A stretch of 64,000 bases of DNA from Tubulanus polymorphus (lineage: Eukaryota; Nemertea; Palaeonemertea; Tubulaniformes; Tubulanidae). Shown one piece after another: positions 42,656 through 53,696 of this stretch. Position 1 is the stretch's first letter. Every line of letters starts with the position of its first letter. The DNA lies in assembly GCF_964204645.1 (NCBI RefSeq), contig NC_134028.1:14497263-14561262 (forward strand). Direction: 5' to 3'. The notes under the pieces are model-generated. The model did not search any database. It was not told the DNA's origin and was given only the letters and a program-made list of their open reading frames with translations. Both the position numbers and the translations under genes were made by a program.

Positions 42656-44053
42656 GTACTAACGAGGATATCATCCACCCGCTAAGCAGTCTATTACTAC
42701 GTGATACTAAACTATAAATACGTACTACTAATACCGGTACCATTCTATTCTCACAAGATTGATTTTTCAAAATCAATCTTGTTTTTCAAATTGTATTAAT
42801 TCCAACGAACGAATTGGCGGTTGCGGGGCCGCCCAGCGTGGCAAAAATTCAAAAAACAATCGGATCAACCCGCTCGTAATGAATGATTAGGCTTCCGTTT
42901 ATATAATTTCTTAATCTTCTACTTCATATGAACTATTTTTCTTCTTTTCCTGGAGAGCGCGATGATTTGTTTGCACGGTGGCCCGCAACCAAATCATCGT
43001 GCCACCTCTGAAATCTTCAATTTATAATAGTTTGAATACGGGGGTGATTGCCACTTGGGTTGTGACACTGTTAAGCCGTTAGAAAGAAGGTCCTAGAAAG
43101 AACGCAAAAACCGTAAAGTTTCCCAAGTCTCCGTTTCTACCTAACGCATGCGCATTAGTCAGTGCTGGAATTGCTCTAAGTCGAGAAATCGGCACATTGC
43201 GCATGCGGCACTACATGTGAGCTACATGTAACCTTTAATGACTAATAGTCGCTGTAGTTTCCATTAGGTTCGAATCCCGTAAAAATATTGATCTTATTTA
43301 CGCTGGTTCATCTTATAAGCGGCGCTATCAGATTCGAAACCCGAAAATTACTGATCGTATTTCAAGCGTTACGACATGAACTTTGATGATTAAAGTGTCA
43401 CTGGGTTATTGTTTGCCGAGTAAAAAAGTGATAGCATCCCGGATATGAAATAATGAACTTTGATAGCCCCAGGATTTACTTTTAAGTGCTATTAGGTTCG
43501 AATCCCGAATGTGTAGCAGAAAAATACATTCATCCTTTATAATATACCGATATATATCTTAGATTTTTAGCTTATGGCAAGACCACTTGAACACCTGTCA
43601 TTCCCAAAAATACAAATGATCCTCTAAGAGGATCATGAAGAGTCTTAAGTGACCAAACAAACTGCGCCTTCCCGCTGCGCAAAAGTTCACGCAGGTTCAT
43701 TCCGTTATAGTTCTATGTTTCAGCGTTCTGACATGACCCATACACATGTAGCGACGCATGCGCACGCGACCAATTTCTGGACTTAGAGGATTTCCCCAAC
43801 ACAGAAAGTACAGCTAATTCAAAATGGCCGACATTGTTTACTTTTTGAAGCGAAGAATTCGCTCGATTTAAACATCAATTCCGTTGCAAAAAAGGAACTA
43901 CAGACAACTATATCATTTATTTGTTGAATGAGAAACCACCGTTTATTTATAAAGTAGGTTTTTGAGCATAGTTCATTTTCATGAAGTGAGTTTTGACAGT
44001 ATAAAGATTCGTCGTTTTTCGGTTTTCCCAGCGGTGCGGAATAAAAATCCAAG

Positions 44054-44122
44054 ATGGCGGCCCCCGGTGCCGGTCGCTATTCTAAGAACCTCTTACTATT
44101 TGTTATTGCAGCGATTGCATAA
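44054..44122 (+). other. Possible first-exon start (MAAPGAGRYSKNLLLFVIAAI)
   Basis: An ATG in a strong Kozak-like context (ATCCAAGATGGCGG) sits in a CpG-rich patch and opens a 22-codon frame with a short hydrophobic segment. An AG within TATTGCAGCGATT could be a splice site of another exon. No downstream exon was identified. It is offered only as a candidate transcription start region, and it may equally be chance. Confidence 0.15.
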
Positions 44123-45443
44123 CTATATATATATATCAATATATGATATCCCCCAGCTAATGTCAAACTTAAGTCACTTCTATCAATTGTTCTTCAAAGT
44201 TCAAATTCACAGGTCTAACTCCAGTTCCTAACCCTTTTAGTTTCAATACCACGTTTCACCAAGAATCTTAGTGTCTGATGTACCACAGACACTAAGTCTA
44301 AGATGCGAACGACATTTTCTCGATACTTTTAGATCACTGCAGCTTTAAACCACCAGAAATCCAGTTTCACCAAACCGATTGTGAAAAATGAACTCTCTTT
44401 ACAAACCTCAAACATTCAGTTTTCTTATTATTATATTCATTCGGAGGTTCCTTCATCATAGTCTGTGCTTGATGCCATATAAATACAGAAATAGCAAAAA
44501 TGACACCATTTTTTCACTTTGAAACTAGGCATTGTAACACTGTAGTTCGTTAGCAACAAGACACTTGAGCGATGCGTGTCTCATCACTAAACAGCGCATC
44601 ATTTTTGTATCTTAAATTTAATTGTACTAAAATCAGATTTATCGTCAAAATGATATAATGAACAAAAGTAAGACATCATAAGGTTAGTGTAGATAGTTTA
44701 TTTATCAAAATCGGTTGTTTATTTGCCGAGATATCGCAGTTTGAACACGGACAAAAAAGCCGACCAAATTCTGGTCGGCAACTGTACAGCGAATTTGAAT
44801 GCACGCGTCTGGGTGGTTGGTTGCACTGGGATCGTAGAGCGACGGAGATCACTGGTGGAGACAACCACTGCCAGTGCTGGGTGAATACCACATAGGCCTA
44901 GGCCTTATAGTGTCTCCGCTGTTTTAAGAACAACTAAAAAATGGTGTATTCCTCCACTTATTTACCCACTTTTCAACCGATATTTCGGAAGGCCGGATGT
45001 AAGGGGTGTGATTGGCCTTGGGTATTATTTCTGGCCTCAGAAAATTGTTACCTATGTATTTGACACTGATATAATATGTAATAGGGGCCTATGTAATAAA
45101 TGAAATCTAAGTGACGGACGCCTCGTCACAGCTTGATTCAATTTTTCATAGTAAGAAATGATTGAAGCGATTGGGGAAAACAACCTCAAGTACGGGGTAA
45201 TGAAGTCGAAAACACTCAAAATATTGTCAGTGACAAGGAACACACTTAAATGTTGTTAATGAAACTGGAAAGAGAATCAACTCCAATATTTCATATTGAA
45301 ATTGTACTGTAGTTTAACCCAAAGCAATGAATTAATGAAGAAATTAAATCAATTCTTAGTCAAAACTTGGAAAATTTAAAATTAATGCTTGAGTTAAGGG
45401 GTGGGAAGAAAGAAGATGAAACTGTAACTCTGTAACTGTAAGT

Positions 45444-45513
45444 TTTGATTCATTTCTGAAATTTGGGCTTGATATAGGCCTATTATAAGCCCAAATTTCA
45501 GAAATGAATCAAA
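45444..45513. repeat. Perfect 27-bp inverted repeat with 16-base loop
   Basis: The left arm 45444-45470 (starting TTTGATTCATTTCTG) and the right arm 45487-45513 are exact complements, with the loop GATATAGGCCTATTAT. This is a strong cruciform or hairpin candidate, possibly a miniature inverted-repeat relic. It has no adjacent gene. Confidence 0.8.
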
Positions 45514-45669
45514 CCTCATAATTCTTTAATCTTATATTATAAGATCAAATGAAATTTAATATTTTAATTTTTGCGAGAAAAAAACTTGAAAAATTTCTTA
45601 TAAATTAGGTCTTGGTACCACTGTCTGCTTCAAAGATTATTCTTTCGATTTAGATAAAGTGTCATTTTT

Positions 45670-46932
45670 AGCCCACTTGGGACATTAGTCCCAGTGGGCT
45701 ATTGCGTTCACTTTTTCGTCCGTTGCCGTCCGTCCGTAGACGGAATCCAGTTATTTTGGGAAGTTTTGAAGACGCTTCAAGGTAATGTCTTGATATTTGG
45801 TTAATACATGTATCTACCCTAGACACATCTTCAGCCCAAAAAATGGCCCTGTCAGAACCAAGTTGGCCGACTGGCAGCCATTGTTGTTCGCCAAAATCAG
45901 CACTTTTTACACATTTTTGAACTTATTGAGGGAAATTTTGAAGACGCTTTGATCAATTACCTTGATCTTTCGGATATATGTGAATCCCCCCAGGGCCCAT
46001 CAGCATAACAAAAATTGGGTCGATCGGACTTAAGATGGCCGTCCTATGACCTTTTTAGTGCCCAAAAATGTTAATTTTGGCCCGAATTCTGAGTCCTGTA
46101 GCTTCCTACTGGTTTACCATTTCTCATTGCAATTTATGATGGGTATTCTTTGGAAAGGGATGTTTTATACCTGAGACAGTTATTTTTCATCAGCCAATTA
46201 TGACGCAATTGGCGGCCATCTTGGTGTCATCAGTACTCATTCGTAAGTGGGAAAAAGTTTTTCCACATTATATTGATACCTAAGCGTATTTTGTTACCAC
46301 AATCATTAAGAAAGTTGTAGCTCATAACGTGTTCTATGATTGTAGTGAGTTTCAAGGTCATTGGATTTTGTATATGGCCACCAGGGGGCGTTGAATAATG
46401 CAATATCTTAGCATTTCTATATTATATTCGTACCTATGCATATTTTGTAACCACAATCGATTGGAAAGTTGTAGCTCATGACATCATCTACTATTGTTGC
46501 GAGTTTTAAGGACATTGGGTATTCTATATGGTCACCAGGGGGCGTTGAATAGTAGAATAACTTAATATTTCCTTATTATATTGGTACCTAGGCATATTTT
46601 GTTACCATGATCAATTGCAAAGTTGTAGTTCATGACATGTTCTATGAATGTGATAAGTTTCGAGGTCATTGGGTTTTGAATATGGTCACCAGGGGGCGTT
46701 AAATAGTAGAATAACTTAGTTTTTCCATATTTAATTGGTAACGAGGCATATTTTGTTATCACAATCAATTACAAAATCGTAGCTGCTGACATGTTCTATG
46801 ATTGTGGTGAGTTTCAAGGTTTCGCATTGGTTTTTGTATATGGTCACCAGGGGGCGTTGAATATTGAAATTGTTAGATTGTTGAGCATTTGGAACCACTT
46901 CCCAAGTGGGCATGGTGTCCCTGGACCCCTAG
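45670..46932 (+). mobile_element. Dispersed repeat family 1, complete copy (Helentron/HINE-like?)
   Basis: It starts TAGCCCACTTGGGACATTAG and ends CCCAAGTGGGCATGGTGTCC, then CTGGACCCCTAG. The 12-bp subterminal inverted pair is GCCCACTTGGGA / TCCCAAGTGGGC. A small hairpin CCACTTcccAAGTGG lies near the 3' end, which terminates CTAG before T. The right half is a ~117-bp tandem repeat (GTCACCAGGGGGCGTTGAAT repeated about five times, 46270-46870). Other copies lie at 56328-58544 and 61693-62438. No coding capacity. The Helentron-derived class is an inference from this architecture. Confidence 0.7.
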
Positions 46933-46950
46933 TTTGGAATTGAATCGAGT

Positions 46951-46987
46951 GGCCTCGGTAGCTCAGTGAGATAAGGCGTGATGCTGT
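46951..46987 (+). repeat. tRNA-derived SINE, 5' part (split by BEL element)
   Basis: GGCCTCGGTAGCTCAGTGAG carries a polymerase III A box (TAGCTCAGTGAGATAAGG). The sequence is interrupted at 46987 by the LTR retrotransposon and continues at 54000 with the B box. The two halves overlap in the 5-bp target duplication GCTGT. Confidence 0.6.
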
Positions 46988-47290
46988 TGTCTTGAATTCC
47001 ATCCTTGTCCCTTCGGTTGAGCCGAGAAGTAACTTTTTAACGACCAGTTTTTCTAGTTTTCATGACTTTTTATTTATTCTTTACACTTCCGGTTCTGGCA
47101 AGTGAGCATTCACAGATTTTTTCCTATAGATGGCAGCAGTAGCCAAGGTTACAATACAGAGTGTTTCATAACAAATGTCACACCAAAAATTGAACACAAA
47201 TAAACAAACATATCGATGCCACTGCAATCAATCAATGACGTCGTTAATAATACTGATCAATAATAAAAAATATATTCGCACTTCGCGACA
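46988..47290 (-). repeat. 3' LTR of the BEL/Pao element
   Basis: 303 bp. On the plus strand it starts TGTCTTGAATTCC and ends TTCGCGACA. No difference from the 5' LTR was found by direct comparison. Directly inside it lies the purine-rich tract on the minus strand. Confidence 0.95.
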
Positions 47291-47880
47291 CTCCCACCAA
47301 GGAGAGCAAATAGTAATCTCACCTAATTTTATGATTAGAATTAGTAACTATTAATACTGGTTTATGCAATTCCAATTAGAGAATACTAACTAATCAATAA
47401 TGATAATACACATACACACACTTTAACTCCTTACAAAACATAACTCCTACATTAATTTTCCTAACACACGTCACAGTGTTTTTTCTTTTTAAATGAAAAT
47501 AATCAATCTTTTACTTTACGTTCATTTTATGAGTTTCCATTATAATACCCTGAAATTACTTTACACCCTTAACGGTATTTAAACAGCAACGGAGTAAATA
47601 TAGTTCTTTTCACAGTCACCAAGAAAAAATGTAGGCTCTTTAATACGCACGCAGTTCATACCGTTATAATACACCAACGCCGCACAAATAACAGTCAGTT
47701 TTTTTTTGTTTTAACTATATTCACCACTGATCCAGTCCGTTACTAGTTGAATGACGTATTACTTCACTTTGCGGAAATCATACGGAATTTATCTACGCAC
47801 GAAGCTGCTTTATTATATATAACTGTGAGCTAAAAAGCTCACAACTGACCATAGCACTAGCAGCAAAGATTTTCGAATCT
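47291..47880 (-). other. 3' untranslated region of the BEL/Pao element
   Basis: About 590 bp between the polyprotein stop and the 3' LTR, with no second reading frame; in particular no envelope gene. It ends with the purine-rich tract next to the LTR. A short hairpin GAGCTAAAAAGCTC lies near 47826. Confidence 0.7.
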
Positions 47881-50800
47881 TTAAGCACAATCAAAACAGA
47901 ATAGCATGAATGATCCCGCTGGATCTTCGTCGTTAATCCATCCTTTGATTTTATCCCGAGCTGCTCGAGCAGCTGAACGTTTTGGATGATCCGGGAATAT
48001 CACGCTTTTTTCCTGTGGTACAGGTACATTAGACACATTCGGAGGATCCGGGTATATGTTGTCTCGTTTCGCTACAGCTACATCTGACCCCATTGGTAAG
48101 GACGATGGACATTCCAGGGGGTATAGATGTCCAATAGATCTTTTTAACGTGTTGCCAGTGGACAATCTGACAGTAGCTGATCTCGTTTCCCCATCCGCTG
48201 ATCTCATCAAGGCCGACACAACTGCTAACTTCCAGCACCCTCGAGGCATCTTGTCCTCTTTAACTAGAACAACATCACCGACACTTGGCCTACTCTTACT
48301 TCTTATTCGGGGTGACCGGATTTTCGTTTGGTATCTTTCACGCAAACTCTGGAGATAGCTTGTCTGCCATATTTTCCAAAATTCATCCACGTAGCTAAGA
48401 CCACGTTTCCAGCATTTTACAAGATCTCTTGCCTCTTTTTGTTCATCATAATCTTCATCATCATCAACCAAATCAAAATTTATGTCCGGAACTCCCACAT
48501 TTGTTTTCATTGACATGAAAGAGTTCGGACTCAATATTTCACCCGAGTTGATGTCTTCACCAACATAGACTAATGGACGGCTATTGACTACCGCCTCGAC
48601 TTCTTTAGTCACTGTCAACATTTGATTAAGTTGTAACAGTCGTTTGCCCACTGCCCTTTTTAGAGCTCTCTTCACCACACCTACCATTCTTTCATATATT
48701 CCACCTTGCCATGGAGCTAATTCTGTGATATATCTCCAGGATATACCATTGTTTGACGCATAATTTATGACATCATTATTGGTCATCAAAGATCTCCATA
48801 CTAGTTGTAGAACACGATCTCCTAGTTTTAACTGGGACGCATTGTCTGATAGAATTTCTTCTGGTTTCCCTCGTATAGCAACAAATCTTCTTACAGCTAG
48901 GAGGAATTCCTGAGTTGTCATGTTCATCACTACTTCTAGATGTACAGCTCTGACTGATAAGCATGTAAATAGACATAACCATATCTTCTTCACCTCACTA
49001 CCCTCCTTCACATTAAAATGACCCATGTAATCGAGACCAACGTAGGTGAACGGTAGAGATCTCATCAGTCTGTTTGCCGGTAGTGGAGGCATCGATGGTA
49101 ATTCATACGGTCCGCCTTCTAACAAACGACATACATTACAATCGTTCAGTACTCTTCTAACCACATCTCGGCCTCGAGGAATCCAGTATTCTTTTCTGAC
49201 TTCAGCAAGTGTCTGAGCAGTACCAGCATGTAGTTGTTTGCAATGACCGTGATACACCACAAGATTAGTGTAATGGTTCTTAGTAGGCAGTAACTTAGGT
49301 TGACCTCCGGGCAACTTCAAGTTAGAAAAACGTCCATAGCATCTCAAAATTCCATTTTTGTCCAACTGTAGACCCAAATCGGTTTTCAACTTATTTTTCA
49401 AATTTTTCTGTACTGCATTGATGACTTCAGGGAATGCCGATTTCTGGATAAACTTATCCCATCTCAGTTTGGCTTCTTCAATCAAATGTATGTTCAAACA
49501 TTCTTCACCGACATGTTCTTTTTTCATCATCTTAAACAGTTTCAGAATCCATGCTGTTACTCTGAGTAACTTTATAAAGGAGGAGAATTTCTTCATATTC
49601 ACTTCACATGGACCAATAAACTCAACGCTCAGGAGAGGGGTGCCCTCCCCAGCCACCAATTCTCCTTCTATTTCTTTAGTAAGAATCATTTCTTGCTCAT
49701 GTACTTCATCGGCAGATTTATTCCATACCGGCCATTTATTTTCTTTCATAACAAATTCTGGACCATTCCACCAGATTTTTCTATTCATTTCTTCAACAGT
49801 GCATGGTCGAGTCGCAATATCTGCTGGATTTGATGCGCTTTCGACATAGTGCCACTGTACAGCTTGGTGTTTTCTAATTTCTTTCAGACGATTTTCGATG
49901 AAGACAGGCTGTTTCTTCCTCGACTTGATCCAATTCAACACACACTGTGAATCCGTCCACAAATGAGTTTCATCTATTAGGGTTGGTAGTTCGTTCGTCA
50001 CATAATTTAAACATCTCACGCCAATCAGCACAGCCATTAGTTCCATTCTTGGTATGGTACAACCTTTTTTCGGAGCTAACCTCGATTTGGCAAATATCAG
50101 ATTGACTTTCTGTTCAGTAAAACTCTCAACCTTCAGGTATACAAGTGTTGAATAAGCTCTATCTGACGCATCACAGAAACATAACAGTAGGTACCTCAAT
50201 GGATCTTTAACTCCCATATATCTGGGTACCCTCACAGTAGAAATCAAGTCTAATTGCCTTTCAATCCTCATCCACACAGATCTCTGTTCTTCAGTCAAAT
50301 CATCATCCCAACCTTTTTCTTTCAACCATAACTCTTGAATCAACAATTTTCCTCCAAGAATCACTGGGGAAAATAGTCCAAGCGGATCAAAATGAGATGA
50401 CAATCTCATCAATATTTGACATTTGGTATTTACAATATTTCTTTCTTTCATTTCTTTTTTCATGGATGGGATACTGAGTTCATCTCGTTTTCTATCCCAT
50501 GTTACACCAAGGACCTTCATAACCACATCATTCTGTTCATGATCCTCCTTGAGTACGTTCTTCATAAATTCACTATCATTTGATGCATAACATCTCAGAT
50601 TCATTCCCATCTGATTAAAACTTTTCTTCGATTCTTCGTAGAATGTCTCTTTTCCACTGTCGATACTAACAACCATGTTGTCGACATACATATTTTTTCG
50701 CATTTTTTCTGCTACAGCACTATTCTCAGTTCGTAAGTGATGATCAATTACAGCTGATAATAAGAATTGGCTTGAAATAACACCGAATGGTACTCTACAG

Positions 50801-53472
50801 AAGCGGTATGTCTGTATGTTTTCTGCTACACATGGTCCATCCACATCTTTCAGCCAAGGGAATCTTGTCACGTCACGCTGACTTTCATGCATTGAGATTT
50901 GTAGGAAGGCTTTTTCAGCATCAGCCACAATTGCCACTTTATGAATCCTAAATCTCATCAGTAGACCACATAAGTCAGACAGTAACACAGGACCGCGGTA
51001 CAGACATTCATTTAAACTCTTGTTCTCTCTTGTCCTCTTACACGACGCATCAAAAACGACTCGCACTTTAGTTGTCGTTTTCTGAGGTGTCATCACCGCA
51101 TGATGTGGGATGTAGTGTATTTGGTTGTCTGTTGGTTTATCTTCAACCTTTTCGATGATATTCTTTTTTTCCTGATCTTCAAATATGGCTTGATATTGAG
51201 TCAGAAAATCTTTTGATGCACTCAGTTTCTTCATCAGTGATTTCAGTCTGTAGAAGGCGATATCCTTATTCTCTGGTAAATTCAACCATGAGTCTTCGAT
51301 CCATGGCCACCGAACCATGTAACGACCATCTTCAAAACTTATGGAGGCTTGAAATTTTTCTAACGCCTTGTCGTCACTAGATATCTTTATTTCTTCAGTT
51401 ATACCAATTGCATCCAAGTCCCACAATCTTTCCACATGAGGGTTGGTGGCTGCCAATGCCATATCAGCCTTGGTATAAGAATGGAGGTTCGCAACCTCCT
51501 CCTCAGCATATGTCAAGATTAGCATACCAGGGTTTTGTTTCACATCTATCGCACTTTCACTTACTGATCTTCCTGACAATAACCACTCCAATTTAGATTC
51601 AACCAAGAACAAGTTTTCTTCTACCTGTATCTTCCTCTGTTGTACCAGGTTCAAATAATAATCGTTACCAACCAACAAATCTACTTCAAATATTTTTTGA
51701 GTCTTTGGTAAAGTATCAGCCAGTGACATCTCTTGGTCTGACAATATGACTTCTATTCTCTCTATCGTCTCAGGTCGAACGGGATTTTGATGAAGTTTAC
51801 CCGTTATCATGGGTATTATGGTAATATGTAACGTCATCAAGCTACCATCATTCAGTCTAATTTGCAAATATGATAATTTCCCATTGAGATATTTTGGTGT
51901 ATTCGACCCAAACGTGTTGACAGGAATGTATTCTATTGCATACCAAGACAGCTTCAAACTTTTTGCTTTCAAGCTAGACATATACGTCCGATAGCTTCCA
52001 GTGTCGAATACTAGTCGACCATCAACTTTGTTTTTGGTTACCGGATTCATCATGGATACCGTGGCTGTCTGCATACATACAAGTGGTCTGCCTACACCTG
52101 TAGCTACCATACTGAAATTCATTGTCAACATCCCGGATTCAGCTTCAGCTCCCCGTAGACTTGAACTCTGACTCGATTCAGCTACGCTACCACTAGCTGA
52201 CGTAAACAAATTCGGACAAATGCTACGATGATGGTCTTTCCTCACACCACAGTGTGCGCATAACCGGTTTACCATACATCTATCTTTTCTGTGACCCTTT
52301 TTCAGGCAAATATGGCAAACAGCCTTCAATTTCTTCTTCCGACCTTCAATTGTTGAAAATTTCGTGCACTCATCCGACCAATGGGAGTCAGTACAATAGA
52401 AACAGCGTGGAGAGTAACCACCGATGGCGCCTGTGGCAGTGGCTAACGTAGCCGACGGTGTATGTTGTCTTTTCTGATAATTGGTGAACTTGAAATTCGA
52501 TCTCTGGTATTGGTGCTCATTGGGTTTAACCCTGCCAGTTGAACCATCATTCTGGTTCCTCTCCGCAACTTCTCGTGCCGAGATATAATTATCGAGTGAT
52601 TCTCGAAGTGACTTCACCGTCCACTTTTCGTCTTTTTCTTTCTGGATTTCAATTGTTACCAAACATGCTTTGGGTAATTTGGACATAATAATCGATACGA
52701 AGACACTTTGATTAACATCTTGTTTTAAGACCTCTAATGACCGTAAATGTCTCTCAATATTGTCAAGAAGTTGACGTAGTTTTGCCGTTTGATTTGTTGA
52801 CACTGGTAACTCGATGAGATTTACATAGTGCGCATTTATTAGCACTTGGGTATCCCCAAATCTTTCACAAAGCAGTTTAACTGCCACTTCATAATTGGCA
52901 TTGGAGATCGTCAGACCAGCAATAGCATCTAGGGCTTCTCCAGTCAACAAACTTTTCAAGTATGTCATCTTCTCCACATCGGATAGGTTTTCATTTTTAT
53001 GTATCGATGTCTCAAAATGATCCCAAAATTCTTGATACTGCATGGTATCGCCCGAAAATTTAGCAATACTCAATTTGGGCAGACTGACAGATGTACTTTT
53101 TTCTTTACTAGTTGACGCCTTCTTCATACCAGTACTGTCTTCTGCTACCGTCAATTGAGCCATGGCTTCCGTTGCCATAGCAATTATATCAGTGTCTTCC
53201 TCGTCGAAAGACGCCATAACTTTTTCTTCCTTCTTTCTTTCAGTATCCTCAACGATTGAATCAACAGACTCTGCCAATTCATCCAGGGCTCTTTCAAATT
53301 TTGAAAGATAATTTCCTATTAATATTTTGAGTGTGGCAACTTTTTTCCGTAGCTCACTCACGTCATCCTTTTTCGCTTCAGCTTCAGCCAACAACGACCT
53401 CTTTTTTTCAACCTCTTTTTTTATGAGGTTCATATACCTTGTACGACTACCTTTCTTAGAAGAGACAGACAT
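47881..53472 (-). CDS. BEL/Pao gag-pol polyprotein, intact
   Basis: One frame of 1863 codons. Order (approximate residues): coiled-coil N-terminus (15-85); gag region of the DUF1759 type (130-290); three Cys-rich knuckles (356-420: CFYCTDSHWSDEC, CHICLKKGHRKDRC, then CAHCGVRKDHHRSIC); aspartic protease of the DUF1758 type (VFDTGS near 488); reverse transcriptase (VRVVFDAS near 800, ADAEKAFLQI, catalytic box YVDN near 928); RNase H (CFCDASD near 1099, MELMAV, WTDSQCV near 1174, NPADIATRP); integrase zinc region (HAGTAQTL, CNVC) and DDE core (GLDYMG near 1480, LSDNAS near 1541, GGIYERMVG near 1592); C-terminal DUF5641-like domain (1705-1790). No envelope. It encodes all functions needed for retrotransposition. 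The YVDN box instead of YVDD is the only oddity seen. Confidence 0.95.
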   Translation of the reverse strand: MSVSSKKGSRTRYMNLIKKEVEKKRSLLAEAEAKKDDVSELRKKVATLKILIGNYLSKFERALDELAESVDSIVEDTERKKEEKVMASFDEEDTDIIAMATEAMAQLTVAEDSTGMKKASTSKEKSTSVSLPKLSIAKFSGDTMQYQEFWDHFETSIHKNENLSDVEKMTYLKSLLTGEALDAIAGLTISNANYEVAVKLLCERFGDTQVLINAHYVNLIELPVSTNQTAKLRQLLDNIERHLRSLEVLKQDVNQSVFVSIIMSKLPKACLVTIEIQKEKDEKWTVKSLRESLDNYISAREVAERNQNDGSTGRVKPNEHQYQRSNFKFTNYQKRQHTPSATLATATGAIGGYSPRCFYCTDSHWSDECTKFSTIEGRKKKLKAVCHICLKKGHRKDRCMVNRLCAHCGVRKDHHRSICPNLFTSASGSVAESSQSSSLRGAEAESGMLTMNFSMVATGVGRPLVCMQTATVSMMNPVTKNKVDGRLVFDTGSYRTYMSSLKAKSLKLSWYAIEYIPVNTFGSNTPKYLNGKLSYLQIRLNDGSLMTLHITIIPMITGKLHQNPVRPETIERIEVILSDQEMSLADTLPKTQKIFEVDLLVGNDYYLNLVQQRKIQVEENLFLVESKLEWLLSGRSVSESAIDVKQNPGMLILTYAEEEVANLHSYTKADMALAATNPHVERLWDLDAIGITEEIKISSDDKALEKFQASISFEDGRYMVRWPWIEDSWLNLPENKDIAFYRLKSLMKKLSASKDFLTQYQAIFEDQEKKNIIEKVEDKPTDNQIHYIPHHAVMTPQKTTTKVRVVFDASCKRTRENKSLNECLYRGPVLLSDLCGLLMRFRIHKVAIVADAEKAFLQISMHESQRDVTRFPWLKDVDGPCVAENIQTYRFCRVPFGVISSQFLLSAVIDHHLRTENSAVAEKMRKNMYVDNMVVSIDSGKETFYEESKKSFNQMGMNLRCYASNDSEFMKNVLKEDHEQNDVVMKVLGVTWDRKRDELSIPSMKKEMKERNIVNTKCQILMRLSSHFDPLGLFSPVILGGKLLIQELWLKEKGWDDDLTEEQRSVWMRIERQLDLISTVRVPRYMGVKDPLRYLLLCFCDASDRAYSTLVYLKVESFTEQKVNLIFAKSRLAPKKGCTIPRMELMAVLIGVRCLNYVTNELPTLIDETHLWTDSQCVLNWIKSRKKQPVFIENRLKEIRKHQAVQWHYVESASNPADIATRPCTVEEMNRKIWWNGPEFVMKENKWPVWNKSADEVHEQEMILTKEIEGELVAGEGTPLLSVEFIGPCEVNMKKFSSFIKLLRVTAWILKLFKMMKKEHVGEECLNIHLIEEAKLRWDKFIQKSAFPEVINAVQKNLKNKLKTDLGLQLDKNGILRCYGRFSNLKLPGGQPKLLPTKNHYTNLVVYHGHCKQLHAGTAQTLAEVRKEYWIPRGRDVVRRVLNDCNVCRLLEGGPYELPSMPPLPANRLMRSLPFTYVGLDYMGHFNVKEGSEVKKIWLCLFTCLSVRAVHLEVVMNMTTQEFLLAVRRFVAIRGKPEEILSDNASQLKLGDRVLQLVWRSLMTNNDVINYASNNGISWRYITELAPWQGGIYERMVGVVKRALKRAVGKRLLQLNQMLTVTKEVEAVVNSRPLVYVGEDINSGEILSPNSFMSMKTNVGVPDINFDLVDDDEDYDEQKEARDLVKCWKRGLSYVDEFWKIWQTSYLQSLRERYQTKIRSPRIRSKSRPSVGDVVLVKEDKMPRGCWKLAVVSALMRSADGETRSATVRLSTGNTLKRSIGHLYPLECPSSLPMGSDVAVAKRDNIYPDPPNVSNVPVPQEKSVIFPDHPKRSAARAARDKIKGWINDEDPAGSFMLFCFDCA

Positions 53473-53671
53473 CTTTCTTTCTTTTTTTCTTTTTTTTTTT
53501 TTCTTTATTTTTTTATTTTTTTTTTTTTTACCTCTACACTTTCACAGTGGGACGGGAGGATGTTGTACAGACCAACTCGAAAAAACTCACCACGTGCACG
53601 TGTTCATTTTTCCCTCTCGATTTCTTCGAATTCTGGTGTTCAATTTCTCTAACACCACTATCAATACTTAG
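53473..53671 (-). other. 5' untranslated region of the BEL/Pao element
   Basis: On the coding strand it is dominated by a long A-rich run (53480-53530) just before the start codon, preceded by a short mixed region. It lies between the primer binding site and the polyprotein ATG at 53472. The A-rich tract might help initiation, but that is inference. Confidence 0.6.
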
Positions 53672-53690
53672 TTCCCGGGTTTCGGCACCA
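53672..53690 (-). promoter_or_regulatory. Primer binding site, tRNA-Phe type
   Basis: On the coding strand it reads TGGTGCCGAAACCCGGGAA, complementary to the 3' end of eukaryotic tRNA-Phe (CCCGGGTTTCGGCACCA). It starts six bases inside the 5' LTR (spacer TAATTA on both strands). Eighteen bases match the tRNA-Phe end that I know. Confidence 0.85.
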
Positions 53691-53696
53691 TAATTA

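Larger units (their letters stand above)
42656..45668. other. Mostly non-coding; CpG-rich patch and short hairpins
   Basis: A near-perfect palindrome (ACAAGATTGATTTT / AAAATCAATCTTGT) lies at 42751-42780. A hairpin TTAGTGTCTG / CAGACACTAA lies near 44268-44298. A perfect 27-bp-arm hairpin lies at 45444-45513. B-box-like GGTTCGAATCCCG occurs near 43267 and 43497 without a convincing tRNA fold. The 43640-44090 part is CpG-rich with CGCATGCGCA words and AAGATGGCGG / AAAATGGCCG contexts, so a promoter is possible. Confidence 0.4.

Noticed and set aside
43255-43510. Two GGTTCGAATCCCG words as tRNA genes
   Set aside because: There is no A box or cloverleaf at the right distance. They are only B-box-like words.
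46951-47000. tRNA gene
   Set aside because: Only an A box is present before the LTR, and after rejoining with 54005 the acceptor and anticodon arms do not pair. It is treated as a SINE head.
49358-49849. 163-codon plus-strand frame
   Set aside because: It is a shadow of the BEL polyprotein on the opposite strand.
53327-53671. 114-codon plus-strand frame rich in Phe and Ser
   Set aside because: It is antisense to the start of the BEL polyprotein and the A-rich 5' UTR, which explains its Phe-rich reading.
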